DNA of 64,000 nt from Diospyros lotus (Eukaryota; Streptophyta; Magnoliopsida; Ericales; Ebenaceae): contig NC_068339.1 of the NCBI RefSeq assembly GCF_014633365.1, positions 31,877,316-31,941,315 of the forward strand. The letters are read 5' to 3'. Positions 36,504 to 47,303 of the stretch are shown in pieces. Within the stretch, counting starts at the first letter, position 1, and every line of letters begins with the position of its first letter. The translations under genes were made by a program, and so were the position numbers. The notes beneath the pieces were generated by a model. The model saw only the letters and a program-made list of their open reading frames with translations, was not told the origin of the DNA and searched no databases.

Positions 36504-37331
36504 CAGTGTTCTAAAACGCGCTAAGCGCTAGTCAGTGGCCTAACGCCTAAGGCACCTAGGCGAGGACTAGAAAAATTATTATTTTTTTTAACATTTTGAT
36601 GTTATTTTTAAATAAATTAAAATTGAAACAACAAGTAAAATAATGAAATTAAACTTGAGAAAATAAATTGTTATTTGCCAAGAACTAACGACAACAAAAA
36701 GCAGCAACAAGACGTTATAAATATTAAATAACATTAACAAATATTAAAATATAAATAACATTTAACTTGTTTGCTTACAAGTTATAAATATTAAAATATT
36801 TAAAACATTAATAAATATTCAAACAACAAATTCACACATTAATAAATATTAACATAAATAACAAAAAAAAAAAAAAGCAGCAACAACGCTTGCTGCTTGC
36901 TTATTACTTACTACAAGGTGAGGAGTGAGGAAGACAAGATAGAGCTGGAAAGTAGAATGAAATGAAGGTTAGCGGTGAATCCACTATTCACGATGATTGA
37001 CGGTGACATGAGACAAGAAGGCTAATATAAATGAAAAGCAACGACGGCGACTCCACAAAAGACAACAACGACGTGCAACGAGAGAGGCTGAGACAAAAAG
37101 GGCAAGCGGCGACTGCGACTCGACGAAAGATAGTCGACGATAGTGCGTGAGAGAGAGAAGGCAAATTCGACGAGAGAGATTCAGGCAATTCACGCGGCTA
37201 GGTGGCCACCTTGGCCAACTAGGTGCCGTCCACTATCCATTAGCCGAGCCGACTCCTAAGGGGGCTGATTAGGCCATATTCACAACGGCCAGTGTCCGTC
37301 TAGCACCTCAGCGCCATATTTTAGAACACTA
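36504..37331. mobile_element. hAT-like MITE (non-autonomous)
   Basis: The ends are inverted: CAGTGTTCTAAAA at 36,504, and TAGTGTTCTAAAA on the other strand ending at 37,331. The flanks are TTAGTTAG (36,496-36,503) and TTAATTAG (37,332-37,339), an 8-bp duplication with one transition, which is diagnostic of hAT transposition. Just inside the ends lie CGC-rich palindromic words (GCGCTAAGCGC, CACCTAGGCG). At 828 bp it has no transposase frame; the minus frames at 36,984-37,193 look like chance. Confidence 0.75.
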
Positions 37332-37603
37332 TTAATTAGTTAACACTTCCTAAGTCAGAAGATTCTTTTTTAAAAAAAAAAAAAAAAACCTACAGACCTT
37401 GGAAAAAAAAAAATTTACAATCCCCCGTCATTAATACTGATGAAGGGGAGCAAAAGAAGCAACTGATACTTATTTAACTGCACAATCAGTTGCCTCATCC
37501 AACTTACAGATGCCCCTACGCTATTTTTTGGTACATACCAAATTACTATAAATGTGTATACCAATGACGGAAAACCGTTGGGACACACACACACTGATGC
37601 TAT

Positions 37604-37897
37604 TTATGGTTTGCTTGCTGGAGCACATCGCTTGGTCAATTTGGTCAAGATGTAAGCCATGGCAAGCTTTGCACCGAAGCTAGAAGAGGGAGCCCGCGAC
37701 ACACAGATCAAACCACCAAGGAAAATAATTCCATTGCCTATAATAAATTTCTTTGAGAATTTCTCCTTTTCATTGCCTTCCCCTTCCGTTTCCGTTTCCA
37801 TTTCCATTCGAGAATTGGAACATCTTCTTCTTATTATATTGGAAGCTGGGCCTCCTCCTGATACGTTGTTGGTTACGGTATCAAATCCAACTGGGAC
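37604..37897 (-). CDS. START-domain lipid-transfer protein, last exon
   Basis: This is the terminal coding exon (97 codons plus TGA-type stop at 37,604) of the only host gene seen. It begins in phase 0 at 37,897 after a ...TTCAG acceptor with VPVGFDTV and ends CAPASKP. It lies after the START fold. It holds an acidic patch (residues about 31-46, EMETETEGEG), a basic KEKFSKK stretch and a hydrophobic segment (FIIGNGIIFLGGLICVS) that could be a membrane helix or anchor, followed by a small C-terminal helix. In related plant proteins the C-terminal tail is also hydrophobic. The frame is clean. The 84-bp intron upstream is 37,898-37,981. The retained reading through that intron is an artefact. 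Confidence 0.85.
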   Translation of the reverse strand, partial: VPVGFDTVTNNVSGGGPASNIIRRRCSNSRMEMETETEGEGNEKEKFSKKFIIGNGIIFLGGLICVSRAPSSSFGAKLAMAYILTKLTKRCAPASKP

Positions 37898-37981
37898 CTG
37901 AATCAATCGCATCCCATTCATTAATAAAATTACTTGAGATATATTGATGATAAATGTTCTGAATATAATAAAGGAAATAAC

Positions 37982-38181
37982 CTTCTGAATAAGGGTGACT
38001 GCAGTTACCATCCGGAAACAAGATTGGGGATAGTTGGTGGCAGAATATTTGCGTAGTGCATCATCCATCTTGCAGACATAACTCCATATTCCTTTTGCAA
38101 AGGCCAACTTTGCCACCCCCACATTTAAACCTGCATCCTCCTGGTGCACCATTTTGATCTCGCAAGCATTTCTGCCCGGTA
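37982..38181 (-). CDS. START-domain lipid-transfer protein, penultimate exon
   Basis: The exon is 200 bp. It starts at 38,181 after a TTTCCCAG acceptor, completing a split codon (phase 1), and ends at 37,982 before a GTTATT donor. It encodes PGRNACEIKMVHQEDAGLNV, then a LAFAKGIWSYVCKMDDALRKY block, which is the C-terminal helix of the START fold in plant proteins of the At4g14500/At3g23080 family. It has no stops, and 66 whole codons join exactly with both neighbouring exons. The START domain binds a lipid or sterol in a hydrophobic cavity, with the C-terminal helix acting as lid. The actual ligand of this subfamily is not shown by the sequence. Confidence 0.9.
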
Positions 38182-39113
38182 CTGGGAAACAAAAAATAAA
38201 AAATAAAAAATAAACCACAAAAAAACTACCAAGCTAAATCACGCTCCAGTCACCTTATGGGAGGACCAAATTTCATGTTTAATATGATGAGAACCTAGTT
38301 AGTTCACATCAATTAAGGAACCATAGATCGTCAACTGAGTTTTCAAGGTGCAAATCAGTTGAAGGAACCCCAACATTTGTCTGTCCCCTCAATAAAAGTG
38401 CTTGAGAGGGTAGGTAAACAAGTAACCTCATCAGAACTACCACTCATGGAGGTTTAACTGCTCAAATGCTTAAACAAGATTCTTGACTCCAACACACAGT
38501 CCAACCCATACAGAGCATGCATAAAGCATCAGCTTACAAAAATCTTGTACCTTAAACATTTATATCTAAATCATTGGCTTGCTTATCTCTGAGGCATATC
38601 GTTCAGTTGGGTCAGTTCCAGACAGTTTACCCAGCAACAATTGCTAACCTAATGATGTGACCATCGAATCCTAATCTAAGATTGGTGTTGCTCAAACTTC
38701 AAAATACGAGCAACAATGCAAGACGCCAAAGAAAAAACTTTGCCAAGATAAAATTCATCACTTCAAGAAATTAGGAAGTCTCTCAATTATCTTGGAAGAA
38801 ACCTCAAGCACTTTAGAATAGATAATACTTTTGTGAGAGTTAATAAAGCAGCACATAAACTGCAAGTATATACAGTAAAAGCTGAGAGAAATTACTAATT
38901 GTGTTGCCTTCATATTTTAACATTACCCTCTTTTAAGATAGTTTCAATTTACCAACTTCACTGCAGCTAATGATAGAAATGGTTTTATCACAATTCAATT
39001 TAATTAAATTCTTAAGTTGCAAAGATCCCAAGCAGTGGTCTACAGCAAATTACCATTCCCTTTCAATAGAAAAAAAAAAAAAAAAATCACAAAAGGTACT
39101 ATCAGAAACTTGC
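38182..39113 (-). other. Intron of START gene with GC donor
   Basis: The intron is 932 bp. The exon upstream ends CGGAAAG and the intron begins GCAAGT rather than GT; it ends TTTCCCAG. No transposable element was recognised inside it. Confidence 0.8.
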
Positions 39114-39195
39114 CTTTCCGGATTCGCCAACCAGACCTAAAGAACTCAACCCGCACATACTTCTTCTGTCTTTGGACCAAAGGATGATCACACTC
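39114..39195 (-). CDS. START-domain lipid-transfer protein, internal exon
   Basis: This 82-bp exon lies between a ...GACTAG acceptor (ending 39,196) and a GC donor (39,113). It encodes ECDHPLVQRQKKYVRVEFFR followed by SGWRIRK, continuing directly from ...FYCFTK of the previous exon and into VPGRNACEI of the next. This is the central strand of the START fold (RKYVRV..FRSGWRIRK in homologues). Phase 0 start and phase 1 end fit both neighbours. It is too short to show as a stand-alone open frame. It was found by looking for the expected missing segment. Confidence 0.9.
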
Positions 39196-41404
39196 CTAGT
39201 CATATTGTTACATGGACAGATTTAGAATATAGTCAAATTAAGATCAGGAAATCAACGTGGAGGCATTGAACAAAATTTGCATAAAGAGAAACAAAAAGAT
39301 GAAATGTAAAAGCATAGGACAAAGTCAAATAAAGGAAGGAAATGTGGGAGTTATAGCAATACAATGCCTGCATAAACCATGTAATTTGATGAACATAGTG
39401 TTCAGTAATGAACTTCCTCCAGCTATGTTCTATATGTGATATCAAGATGTCCAGTGATGCATCATATGTCAGCTACCAAATACTCAAAACTCACTTTTCA
39501 AAGTTGTTACTACTTATTCGACTCTAGCCCTGCAACATGGATTCTAGCTTGCCAATCATTTGTATCATGGCCTTATCTTCTATACCCTTACAACTCATAT
39601 CATACCTAAATGTCTCCCCCTAATTTGTTTCTTGGTCTTTCTGCCACTTTTGGTAAATACTTGATCCAAATCCATCCCATGCACTATTTTTACAGGAATT
39701 TCTATTGGTTTTCTTCTCATATGACCAAACTATTTAATCATGTCGCATACATTTTATCTTCAATAAGAGTCACTCCGACCTTATCATGAATAATCTCAAC
39801 TCTAATTCAATATTTTCCTATATGATTGTACATCTATCTTACCATCCTCATTTCCATTATGCTCATATTTTGCACATGTTGGTGCTTTACCACCTAACAT
39901 TTTATGCTATATACAATATACCTAAATTGATCTTTTCTTGATATGGCTTAGTTCTCGAGTTTTACCATCATATCATCCCCCACCTATATTTCTATTAAAC
40001 TTACATTTCATATATTCAAATTTCAATTTGCTTGACTAAAAACTTCTAGATTCTAAAATGTTCCCCCATATCTCGAGCTCTTTTGTCTCACCCACCAACA
40101 CAGTGTCATCTGCAAGTAAGATACATCAAGCACTACTGCTTAGATATTAAAAGGGATAAAGATAGAAGTACTTTGATATTGTTTCCTTTTTAGATTTTAA
40201 CATACACAATGTTATCTTGTTATTTTGATTTGTTTCCATTTTTAGATGATTGCAGATATTACAGAATTTGGATTTGAATCATAGTAGAATTTAGATTCCT
40301 AAATAGGCTCATGTAACTCTTTATTCAACTTTGATTATTGAATACATTGGTTCTTTCTCTCTTGTCTGTTCTTTCTCTTCTCTTCTCTCTTAGCTTTATT
40401 TCTTCTTCTTCTCAAGTTTCTTCTTCTTCCTATCCTCTTCTTTCTTCTTAACATTCTGCAGTATCATTGCTGTCCCACATCAAATTTGGTTTCAGAGAAA
40501 ATCTCAATTCTGAGTCTCTCCACTAACTCACTGTATTCATCAACAGCCTTCACCAAACCTGTTCCTACCTACACCACAACACATCAAAAGGACACTTCAG
40601 TCCCAGCAGTTGGAGGAAAGCACAGAAACCACTGCAGTTGACATTGGCCATTTGGTGTTTAGACAATCTTCAGAACCCATCCCAGCCAACAATTTTTGGG
40701 GGCACTCGATCACTTCGTTGCATCTTGCAATGATTCAAGACCATTGTTGAAGCCATCAAAAAGACCATCTGAGCTCATCGGACACCATCAAACGACACCA
40801 AAACCATCAACAAACCCCCTCATTCTCCATTTCGAAGCCATTGTCAACATTAGAGCAGCCAACCAACCCCCTCATCGAGCCTTTGAAGTCCATGATTTGT
40901 TTGGCATTTCCATCATCATCAATTAAACTTTCAATTGTCATCAGGGCCTTTCATTGTAAGTAATGACATTGCCTTCATCAGAAAATGTTGTTGTCCTTGC
41001 CCGCTACAATTCCTGAGAGCCTCTTTCGCAACCCAATCTCACTCCAGCTCATTGCTCCAATTAACCCACATTCAAGTAGACCAAACCCAATTTCACCTGT
41101 AACCCATTTCCCAGAAAAACCCAACCCAACTTCAGTACCCAATTGCCTAGTCTTGAACCCCATTAATACAATCTATGTTGATTGCCAGCCAAAAATATAA
41201 GGAATGTTTGACTGGAATCATTCCTTAATTTAAGAGATTGATTGGAATCATTCCTTAGTTTAGAGATTGATTTTAAGGAGTAATTACCAATCTATCCTTT
41301 CGAATACTTTCCTATTTTCTGTACAGTCAACCTTTCCTATTTTTCGGTACAATCTATCTTTCCTAGTTTAGCACAAATGTAATCTTTCCTATAGTGTAAA
41401 TTTC

Positions 41405-42665
41405 TAGCCCTGTTGTTAAGCTCAATGGTAGGATAATAAAATTTTGATGATAACAAAAATGAGTTTATTGAGATAAAAATAAATATAAAGTTTTTTTTTT
41501 AGTCAGCTCAATGTGAAGAAAAAATGAATTTCATGGCCTTATATCCTAAGTCGACTGAAGTAAGGCAGTAAGTTGGTATCTGATCGTGTGTAATCTTAAC
41601 CTCTAATCTTGGGTCAACTGCGTTTCAACCGAAGTTGTACAAAAGGTTTTTGGACAACTTAGGTCAACTGAAGTCCAACGAACTTCTATGATTGTCTTAA
41701 TTTTTTATTTATTTATTTATTTTTTTGCATGTTCAAAAATAAAATCAAATAGGTGTTTTTCTCTTCTTCCACTTTAAAATCATAATTTGATAAGTTAATC
41801 TTTTCCTCATGCAAAAAAGTAAAATCTCTTTTTGGAGAAAAGGTGGTTTGACCTTAGATTTGTCCCCCTTTGTAGATGTTGATGTCTTCTCTAATTTTCT
41901 TGTCTCTCACTGTTATGAACTTTTTGTCTCAAAAAGCTTATGTTTAATTCTGATCTCAAGTTGTCTCCTCATATCTTTTCCAAGCTTTATCTGATATTTT
42001 TATCTTGTACAAAATATATTTTCTAATGTTTTCGTAAACAAAGATACCTACAGATGTTGGAACGTATCATGTTGCAATTTGGAAAAGCCTGAAGATTTTT
42101 TTTTTAATTTCAAAATTGCTTTTAGCCCCTTAGTGTAACAACTAATTTTGTGGAGATGCATATATATAGGGTAAGTTTGAAGGCTCAAAAGATATACGAA
42201 ACAAACTGATTGGAAGAGCATTCAAACAAGAGTGAGAAAGTTCAAAGATCTGAAAATGTGCTGATTGGTGGAATTCTCAGAATTGGTGGCTTGTCTGATT
42301 TGTCTATGTTTATAAGTTTTTGGTTTTACTCACTTGTTGTGTGAGAGGTTTGTATTTGCTAACAGTGTGCTAGTGGTTCTTGCTTAGACAATGGATTATA
42401 TGTTGGTTCTAACTTGTGAAATATTTCACCTAGTGAAACCTCAAGCACAATCTTGAGAGAGAGGACTAGGCTCTTAGAGCCAAACCTTTATAAAAATACT
42501 CTGTGTTACTTGTGGTTGCTTGATGTTATTATGGTTTTTATTCCTACTATAATCACTAACTATCAAGATCACAATTTAAGAGTTTTCAACAAGAGTTAAA
42601 ATCCTAAGTTTTCGAAAATCTAATTCACCCCCCCCCCCCCCCCCCCGAGATATTTTTCTAGGCAA
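41405..42665 (+). mobile_element. SIRE-like LTR fragment nested in element E
   Basis: It begins near TGTTGTTAAGCTCAATGGTA, continues TTTTGATGATAACAAAAATG (a start typical of SIRE-type LTRs), carries GGTCAACTG-type words, and ends near the AATTCACCCC... tract at 42,622-42,646. The exact right end and the target duplication are unclear. Downstream 42,667-42,735 (CTATAAATGG and TGCTATCAAAGCC) resumes LTR and primer-site-like sequence. Confidence 0.5.
42628..42646. repeat. C homopolymer, 19 bases
   Basis: This is an expanded version of the short C run usually found in the TTCACCCCCC end of SIRE-like LTRs. Confidence 0.9.
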
Positions 42666-42873
42666 TACCTATAAATGGGGTTGTACCACACATGTAAAAG
42701 ATAATATAGAGTTTTATTTCTCCTATTCCTCACATGCTATCAAAGCCTTAATTTCATTCTTCTTGTTCCCTTCATTGTCTATCTACTGTGTGCCTTCATC
42801 GCCAGAGTGTTACCTTCATTGCTTTACTCTTTTTTGGCTTTTATTGCCTAATATACCTACCAGCTATTGTACC

Positions 42874-43894
42874 ATGTCAAAAATCTCTGAGACAACCACT
42901 CTTATGGCTACAGTAGATGCTGCTCCATTTGAACAACCACCTACTAATACTCCTATTAGTGAGCCACAAGGAATACACCATTCATACCAACTAGATGGCA
43001 AGAATTATCTCCAACGGTCTCAACTAGTAAGAACTTTTCAGAATGGCCGAGAAAAGATAGCCCACTGATTTGTTGCCTAGGACGTTGAGGATTACTCAAT
43101 GCTGATGTCCTAGTTCTGGAGTTCTATGCTACTAGAGGTAAGTAGAAACTACATGTTTTTGTCTACAACCAAGGATATTTAAGAAACAATAAAAAGAACC
43201 TATTTTAAAGTGCAAGATGCCTCTATTATCTAAGAGGTTAAAACAAAAATAAGCAATGCCAAGCAAGAATCTCTGTCGGTGACTGATTAATACAATAGAA
43301 TGAATGGTTACTATCTTGAGTTAGATCACTATCAACATAAAAAGATCTTGTGCAGTGAAGATGCAATCACTCTTACTTCCATACTTGAAAGGGACAAGAT
43401 TGTAGAGTTCTTAACTAGTCTCAATCCTTGGAAAGGAAAAACTTTCATCCTTGAATCAAGTTTTTTCTATAATCTGCAATAAAGAACATAGAAGAATAGC
43501 TATGCTTGATGAATCTAATCTTGAGGGGTTAGCCATGATTTCCAACAAGGTGGATGTCTCACATTCCAGTTCACTGCAAGAAATGACTCTCACCCTAGAC
43601 AACAACAACAAAGCCAGGAAGGTTTTCTAGTATTCATACTGCAAGAAACCAAAGCACACTAGAGAGACATGTTTCAAGCTTCATGGAAAGGAGACTATTT
43701 TAAACAGGATGGGAGGCTTTTGGAATCTACAGCCTAGAAATCAAGCTCAAGCCCATCTCACAACCAAGGAACCTGAGAGAACCCCAAAAAAAACAAATTT
43801 TGTTGCAACTTCAGAACTAGGTGAACTCAATGCAGAAGAAATCAATAAGCTGAAATCACTTATGAAAACTATTCAAACTGGTTCCCATTTTTAG
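42874..43894 (+). pseudogene. Ty1-copia gag of element E
   Basis: The N-terminal part (42,874-43,065) carries HHSYQLDGKNYLQRSQLVRT, the copia-like gag N-terminal domain; TGG is changed to CGG in the usual NYLQWS. The middle part (43,300-43,482) has YYLELDHYQHKKILCSEDAI and REF-like FLTSLNPW. The C-terminal part has a CCHC zinc knuckle (near 43,637-43,690; C-X2-C-X4-H-X4-C as CKKPKHTRETC plus an upstream Cys) and ends ...KSLMKTIQTGSHF at 43,894, where it runs into LTR sequence. Several stops and frameshifts separate the parts. It would package element RNA in an intact copy. Confidence 0.8.
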
Positions 43895-45339
43895 ATGATT
43901 ATAGATATTATAAGATTTAGATTGGAATCAATAGTAAAATTTAGATTCATAACTTAGATTTAATCTTGACCATAAATAGGCTCATAATGTAACTTTTTAT
44001 TCAGCTTTGATTATTGAACACATTGGTATTTATCTTTTCTATCTTGGCTATTCTTTCTCTTCTCTTCTTTTAACTGAGCTTTATTTCTTCTTCTTCTCAA
44101 GTGTCTCCTTCCTAATCTCTTCTTTCTTCTCAACATTATGAAATCCCATTGCAATCATGCATCATATATGTTCAGTTAGCTCATCAATACTAGGGTAAAT
44201 AGGTAAGAACTTAAAGCATATCCTTGATGTAATCCAATTGTAGCTCAGAAAATCTCAATATAGCCTCCACATGCTAACACATTTCTGCTCCATAATACAT
44301 GTTAATAACTTGTATACAAGCAATTCAAATTCCTCCTCCATAAGATTTATCTTGGAACTATGTCATAAGTCTCTTTCTAAATCCATTAACACCAAATGTA
44401 AATCTTTAGTTTATCTCTATACCTTTCCCATTAGGCACCTCAACAAGTATATAACTTCCATTGTTAACCTACCATCAATGAACAAATTGCTTTACAAACA
44501 TCCTAATTTCTCTTCTTAATCTTTGCTCAACTCTGTCTCTCTCCCATAGGGAGCTCATTAGAGGTGATTCCTCTATAAGTTCCACAACTTTAAACATCTC
44601 CTCCATTCTTGTAAATAGGCACTAAAGTGTTCTTCCTCCACTCATCTACCATCCTTTTTGATTTAAAGATCACATTAAATAATTTCATTAACCATAAAAT
44701 GCCTCTTCTTCCATGCATTTTCATGCTTCTACTGGTATATCATCTAGTCCAATTGTTTTACTATTTTTCATCATTTTTGGTAATTGCTTTATTTCATTTG
44801 GATAGATGCATCTAATAGAATATGAATTCCTACCTTCTTCGAAGTTACTAAGATGCCTCAACATAATACTTTTTTCCTAGAAGATAAACTTATCTCCTAT
44901 TATCAAGATATTTTAGAAGATATTATTAATATATTTTGTTATTTGTTTTAGAATACTTTGTTTATTTCTTTCCTAATTAGTTTCAGAAAGATTCTATTTC
45001 TAAGATTTAGGATGCTAATTAGGACGGCATTTTTTTATCTTTGATATATTTCTTAATTGGCTAGGATCTATAGGTCTTTATAAATCCTTTGGAGATGTAT
45101 TATTAACTAGATTTTGATTACTGATGTTGAATATTGAGTTTTTGAGTTATTCATGTGTTATTGCTTTCGAGTTCTGTGTTAGAAAGGGGGAAGCGAAGTA
45201 GAAGATAATAGAGAGAGGCAAATGCATTCATAGAATTATGACTAGCAACCTGAAAATGAATTGGAGCAATACGAAAATGAATTGGAGCAATACCTGAAAC
45301 CAGGCAAGTAATGCGGTCAATATAAGATTTGACAGGTAC

Positions 45340-45600
45340 CTTAGTGAAGCAGTAGAAGGTTCCATCTTTTGCTTCCCACATTCTCCAAGCTAATACATAC
45401 TCTCTTGCGGTCAAGAGTGGGAACTTTTTGATTGTGTGACCAATTTCAGTCCCATTACTTTCATCTACCTGCAACTGCTCATGCCCAATCAGGGTCTTGT
45501 CCCATTTCTTTCTATAATTATTATCCATGTAGAAATCTCTCAGCACCTCAGCAGAGCAATTCTCAAAAGTTGTCAAACTTAAATATTTCAAAGGACCATC
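45340..45600 (-). CDS. START-domain lipid-transfer protein, first exon found (N-terminus missing)
   Basis: This exon of exactly 87 codons lies between an ACGCAG acceptor (45,601) and a GTACCT donor (45,339). It encodes DGPLKYLSLTTFENCSAEVL, RDFYMDNNYRKKWDK, VDESNGTEIGHTIKKFPLLT and REYVLAWRMWEAKDGTFYCF, the N-terminal half of the START fold. The gene family is that of Arabidopsis At4g14500/At3g23080, often labelled StAR-related lipid transfer protein 7-like. With the next three exons it gives 278 residues without a stop. The preceding exons (normally an N-terminal hydrophobic region and a short pre-START segment) were not found up to 64 kb. They may lie further right or be lost. The ATG at 45,618 is within the intron and is not the real start. 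Confidence 0.9.
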
Positions 45601-46028
45601 CTGCGTGCAAAGAAACATTTATTGAATGAAGCAATGAAATGGTAAGCAGCACATACAAACAAAAACCAATTGCTAACCAATACAAAAAGCCTTTATATGA
45701 CATACCTCTCTAGTTGAACAGAAACCAAACACAAAGAGGCATGATTTGAACACTAAGACTTTTTTTCATTGAATATTTTATTGGTGAAAAGGTTTCAAGT
45801 AGCAACTTCTTATATTTTAAAGATAAACTCTATCCTTTGAGAATTATAAAACTACATTGGAACAAGAAAATTTGGCTTTCAGTGAAAAGTTTCTAGCATC
45901 AATTTAGAAACATTTTCCAAACACCGTCTGATGAGAAGCTCAAGCAGTGAATATCACAATGAAATAATGTTATTGTGAGGTGTTGAACAAGATTATATCG
46001 AGAATCTAAAGATTCTCAGGAGAAATTA
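45601..46028 (-). other. Upstream intron or flank of START gene, no gene seen
   Basis: This AT-rich sequence begins with the acceptor of the START exon. I see no exon or known repeat here. Confidence 0.6.
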
Positions 46029-46294
46029 TGGACCTGTTCAGTTTCAAAAAGCATTTTCTAATTTTTCAGCTCCAATTTTCTACTTAATGGTTGAATCTCA
46101 AAAAGAAAATAGAAAACTCATTTTTTTTAATTTTTCAAACTTATACAAGGAATTGGAAAACGTCAAAAAAGATGTTTAGTAGATTTTCTAGAAACGAACA
46201 CTATTGCTTTTTGAAACGTAAAATGTAAGCATATTTAGTTATGAAATTGGAGTTAAAAATTAGAAAATGTTTTCTACAACTAAACAGGCACTAA
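46029..46294. mobile_element. Short MITE with about 50-bp inverted ends
   Basis: The left end (ACCTGTTCAGTTTCAAAAAG...CATTTTCTAATTTTTCAGCT) is inverted at the right end (GCCTGTTTAGTTGTAGAAAA...CATTTTCTAATTTTTAACT on the minus strand). The total is about 265 bp. The end sequence resembles common plant Tourist/PIF or hAT MITEs (CCTGTTTGGTT type). The target duplication is ambiguous, with TTA at the left and TAA at the right, so the superfamily is not settled. Confidence 0.65.
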
Positions 46295-46608
46295 GCTTTT
46301 GGACCTCAATTCTCAAGATTGTGTGGCTTTCTCCGTGTTAAGAGGATTATGATTTGATTATAATGTACATATTAACTAATTGTATATTCTATGTGTATCT
46401 CTATTATATATTGTTTCCTTATAATAGTATAGGATGCATGTATATAATACCTTGTACCTACTTGTCAGCTCCCAAAGGATCTGACCAGTTCTCTCACCAG
46501 AATCCGGTGAGATTGTTAGAAGAAGAGGGAGAATTAGAGAAGTTTAGGGAGAATTAGAAAAACAAAGAACGGAGGGGGAAGAGAGAAGGGGGAGAGATTT
46601 TTGTATCG
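46295..46608. other. Gene-free stretch
   Basis: No recognised coding sequence. 46,430-46,560 has LTR-like words (CTTGTACCTACTTGTCAGC) but no defined boundaries. A purine-rich GGAGGGGGAAGAGAGAAGGG tract is at about 46,571. Confidence 0.4.
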
Positions 46609-46727
46609 GTGGTTGTCATGGCGATGGACATGGTTATCCTTGAGATAGTCATTTTTGGTGGTGGAGATGGTTATCCTTGAGATAGTTATTTTCAAAGATA
46701 ACCATGTCCACAACCATGACAACCACC
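46609..46727. repeat. Imperfect hairpin
   Basis: GGTGGTTGTCATGG.GATGGACATGGTTATC (46,609-46,641) is inverted at 46,694-46,727. The loop holds two direct copies of GGTTATCCTTGAGATAGT. It could fold into a strong stem. Confidence 0.75.
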
Positions 46728-47303
46728 ATTACCATAGTTACTCGGTTCATGGAACGCTCGACATGCAAAATAAGGTACGGGGATGTGGTACGCCACTTTT
46801 TCAGGGACGCAATACGTGTGGGGTAAGCGTCATCGGTTCACCACTTCAAGTCATGGAACGCTTTGGTGTGCCAAAGTGGAACGCCTATCAAATATATAAA
46901 TTTTTGAAAAAACATTTTAGATTTTTTGACTATATAAATTAGGAAATAGGAACTAATAAAAATTATCAAAATTCTTAAGATAAAAAAATGATGAAACTTA
47001 CTTGGGATTAGGACTTAAGAGTTTAGGATTGAAAACAATGAAGACATCAAACAAGATCAATAAGATTCATGAACAAAGTCTTGATAAGATTCATAATTCA
47101 AGTTTAAGATCGATTAACATTTATGAATCATGATTAACATTCACACTTATCTCATAGTTCATAACTTCATACTTCATGCTTCCATAATCCATATGCATAC
47201 ATGAATGCATCAAAAACTTACAAGTTACAAAAAGACCACAACAAATGAGCAAAATCTCTAGAGGGTAGACTTAGGCCTCTCAACACTTTCTTCCCTTTTC
47301 TTT
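46728..47303. other. Gene-free stretch
   Basis: No coding sequence or identified repeat. An AT-rich segment with ATTCATGA / TTCATAA words lies at 47,060-47,200. Confidence 0.5.

Larger units (their letters stand above)
40139..44154 (+). mobile_element. Copia element E: LTR - leader - gag - LTR, pol deleted
   Basis: Two directly repeated LTR parts (about 40,229-40,460 and 43,887-44,140; shared CCATTTTTAGATGATT, AATAGGCTCAT and a CTTTATTTCTTCTTCTTCTC tract) enclose a leader and a gag region. A primer-like TTGGTTTCAGAG follows the left LTR at about 40,489. The right copy begins directly at the end of gag, so the RT and integrase and the start of the right LTR are missing. Boundaries against the LINE are approximate because no clean target duplication was seen. 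40,500-41,200 is leader-like with no gene. Confidence 0.6.
39496..44880 (-). mobile_element. RTE-type LINE fragment, split by copia element E
   Basis: Minus-strand reading of 44,880-44,155 gives RTE reverse-transcriptase blocks with many stops: KLFNVIFKSKRMVDEWRKNT, LVPIYKNGGDV, and a LFIDGRLTMEVIYLLRCLM block. Reading of about 40,138-39,496 continues with LLADDTVLVGETKEL, which holds the catalytic ADD motif, and the C-terminal region. It ends near a degenerate GTTGTT-like 3' tail at about 39,490. The two parts flank the copia insertion exactly within the RT domain. The 5' endonuclease part is missing (5' truncation is usual for LINEs). It is older than the copia insertion. Confidence 0.75.
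39196..45339 (-). other. 6.1-kb intron of START gene, filled with transposable elements
   Basis: The donor is AAG|GTACCT at 45,339 and the acceptor ACTAG at 39,196. The intron contains an RTE LINE in the same orientation as the gene (39,496-44,880) interrupted by a copia element (about 40,139-44,154). The flanks 39,196-39,495 and 44,881-45,339 show no recognised feature. Confidence 0.75.

Noticed and set aside
37659..37947. Plus-strand frames opposite the START exon
   Set aside because: Shadows of the real minus-strand exon.
46029..46294. Assignment of the short MITE to PIF/Harbinger
   Set aside because: Flanks give TTA on one side and TAA on the other, and an 8-bp duplication is not evident either; superfamily left open.
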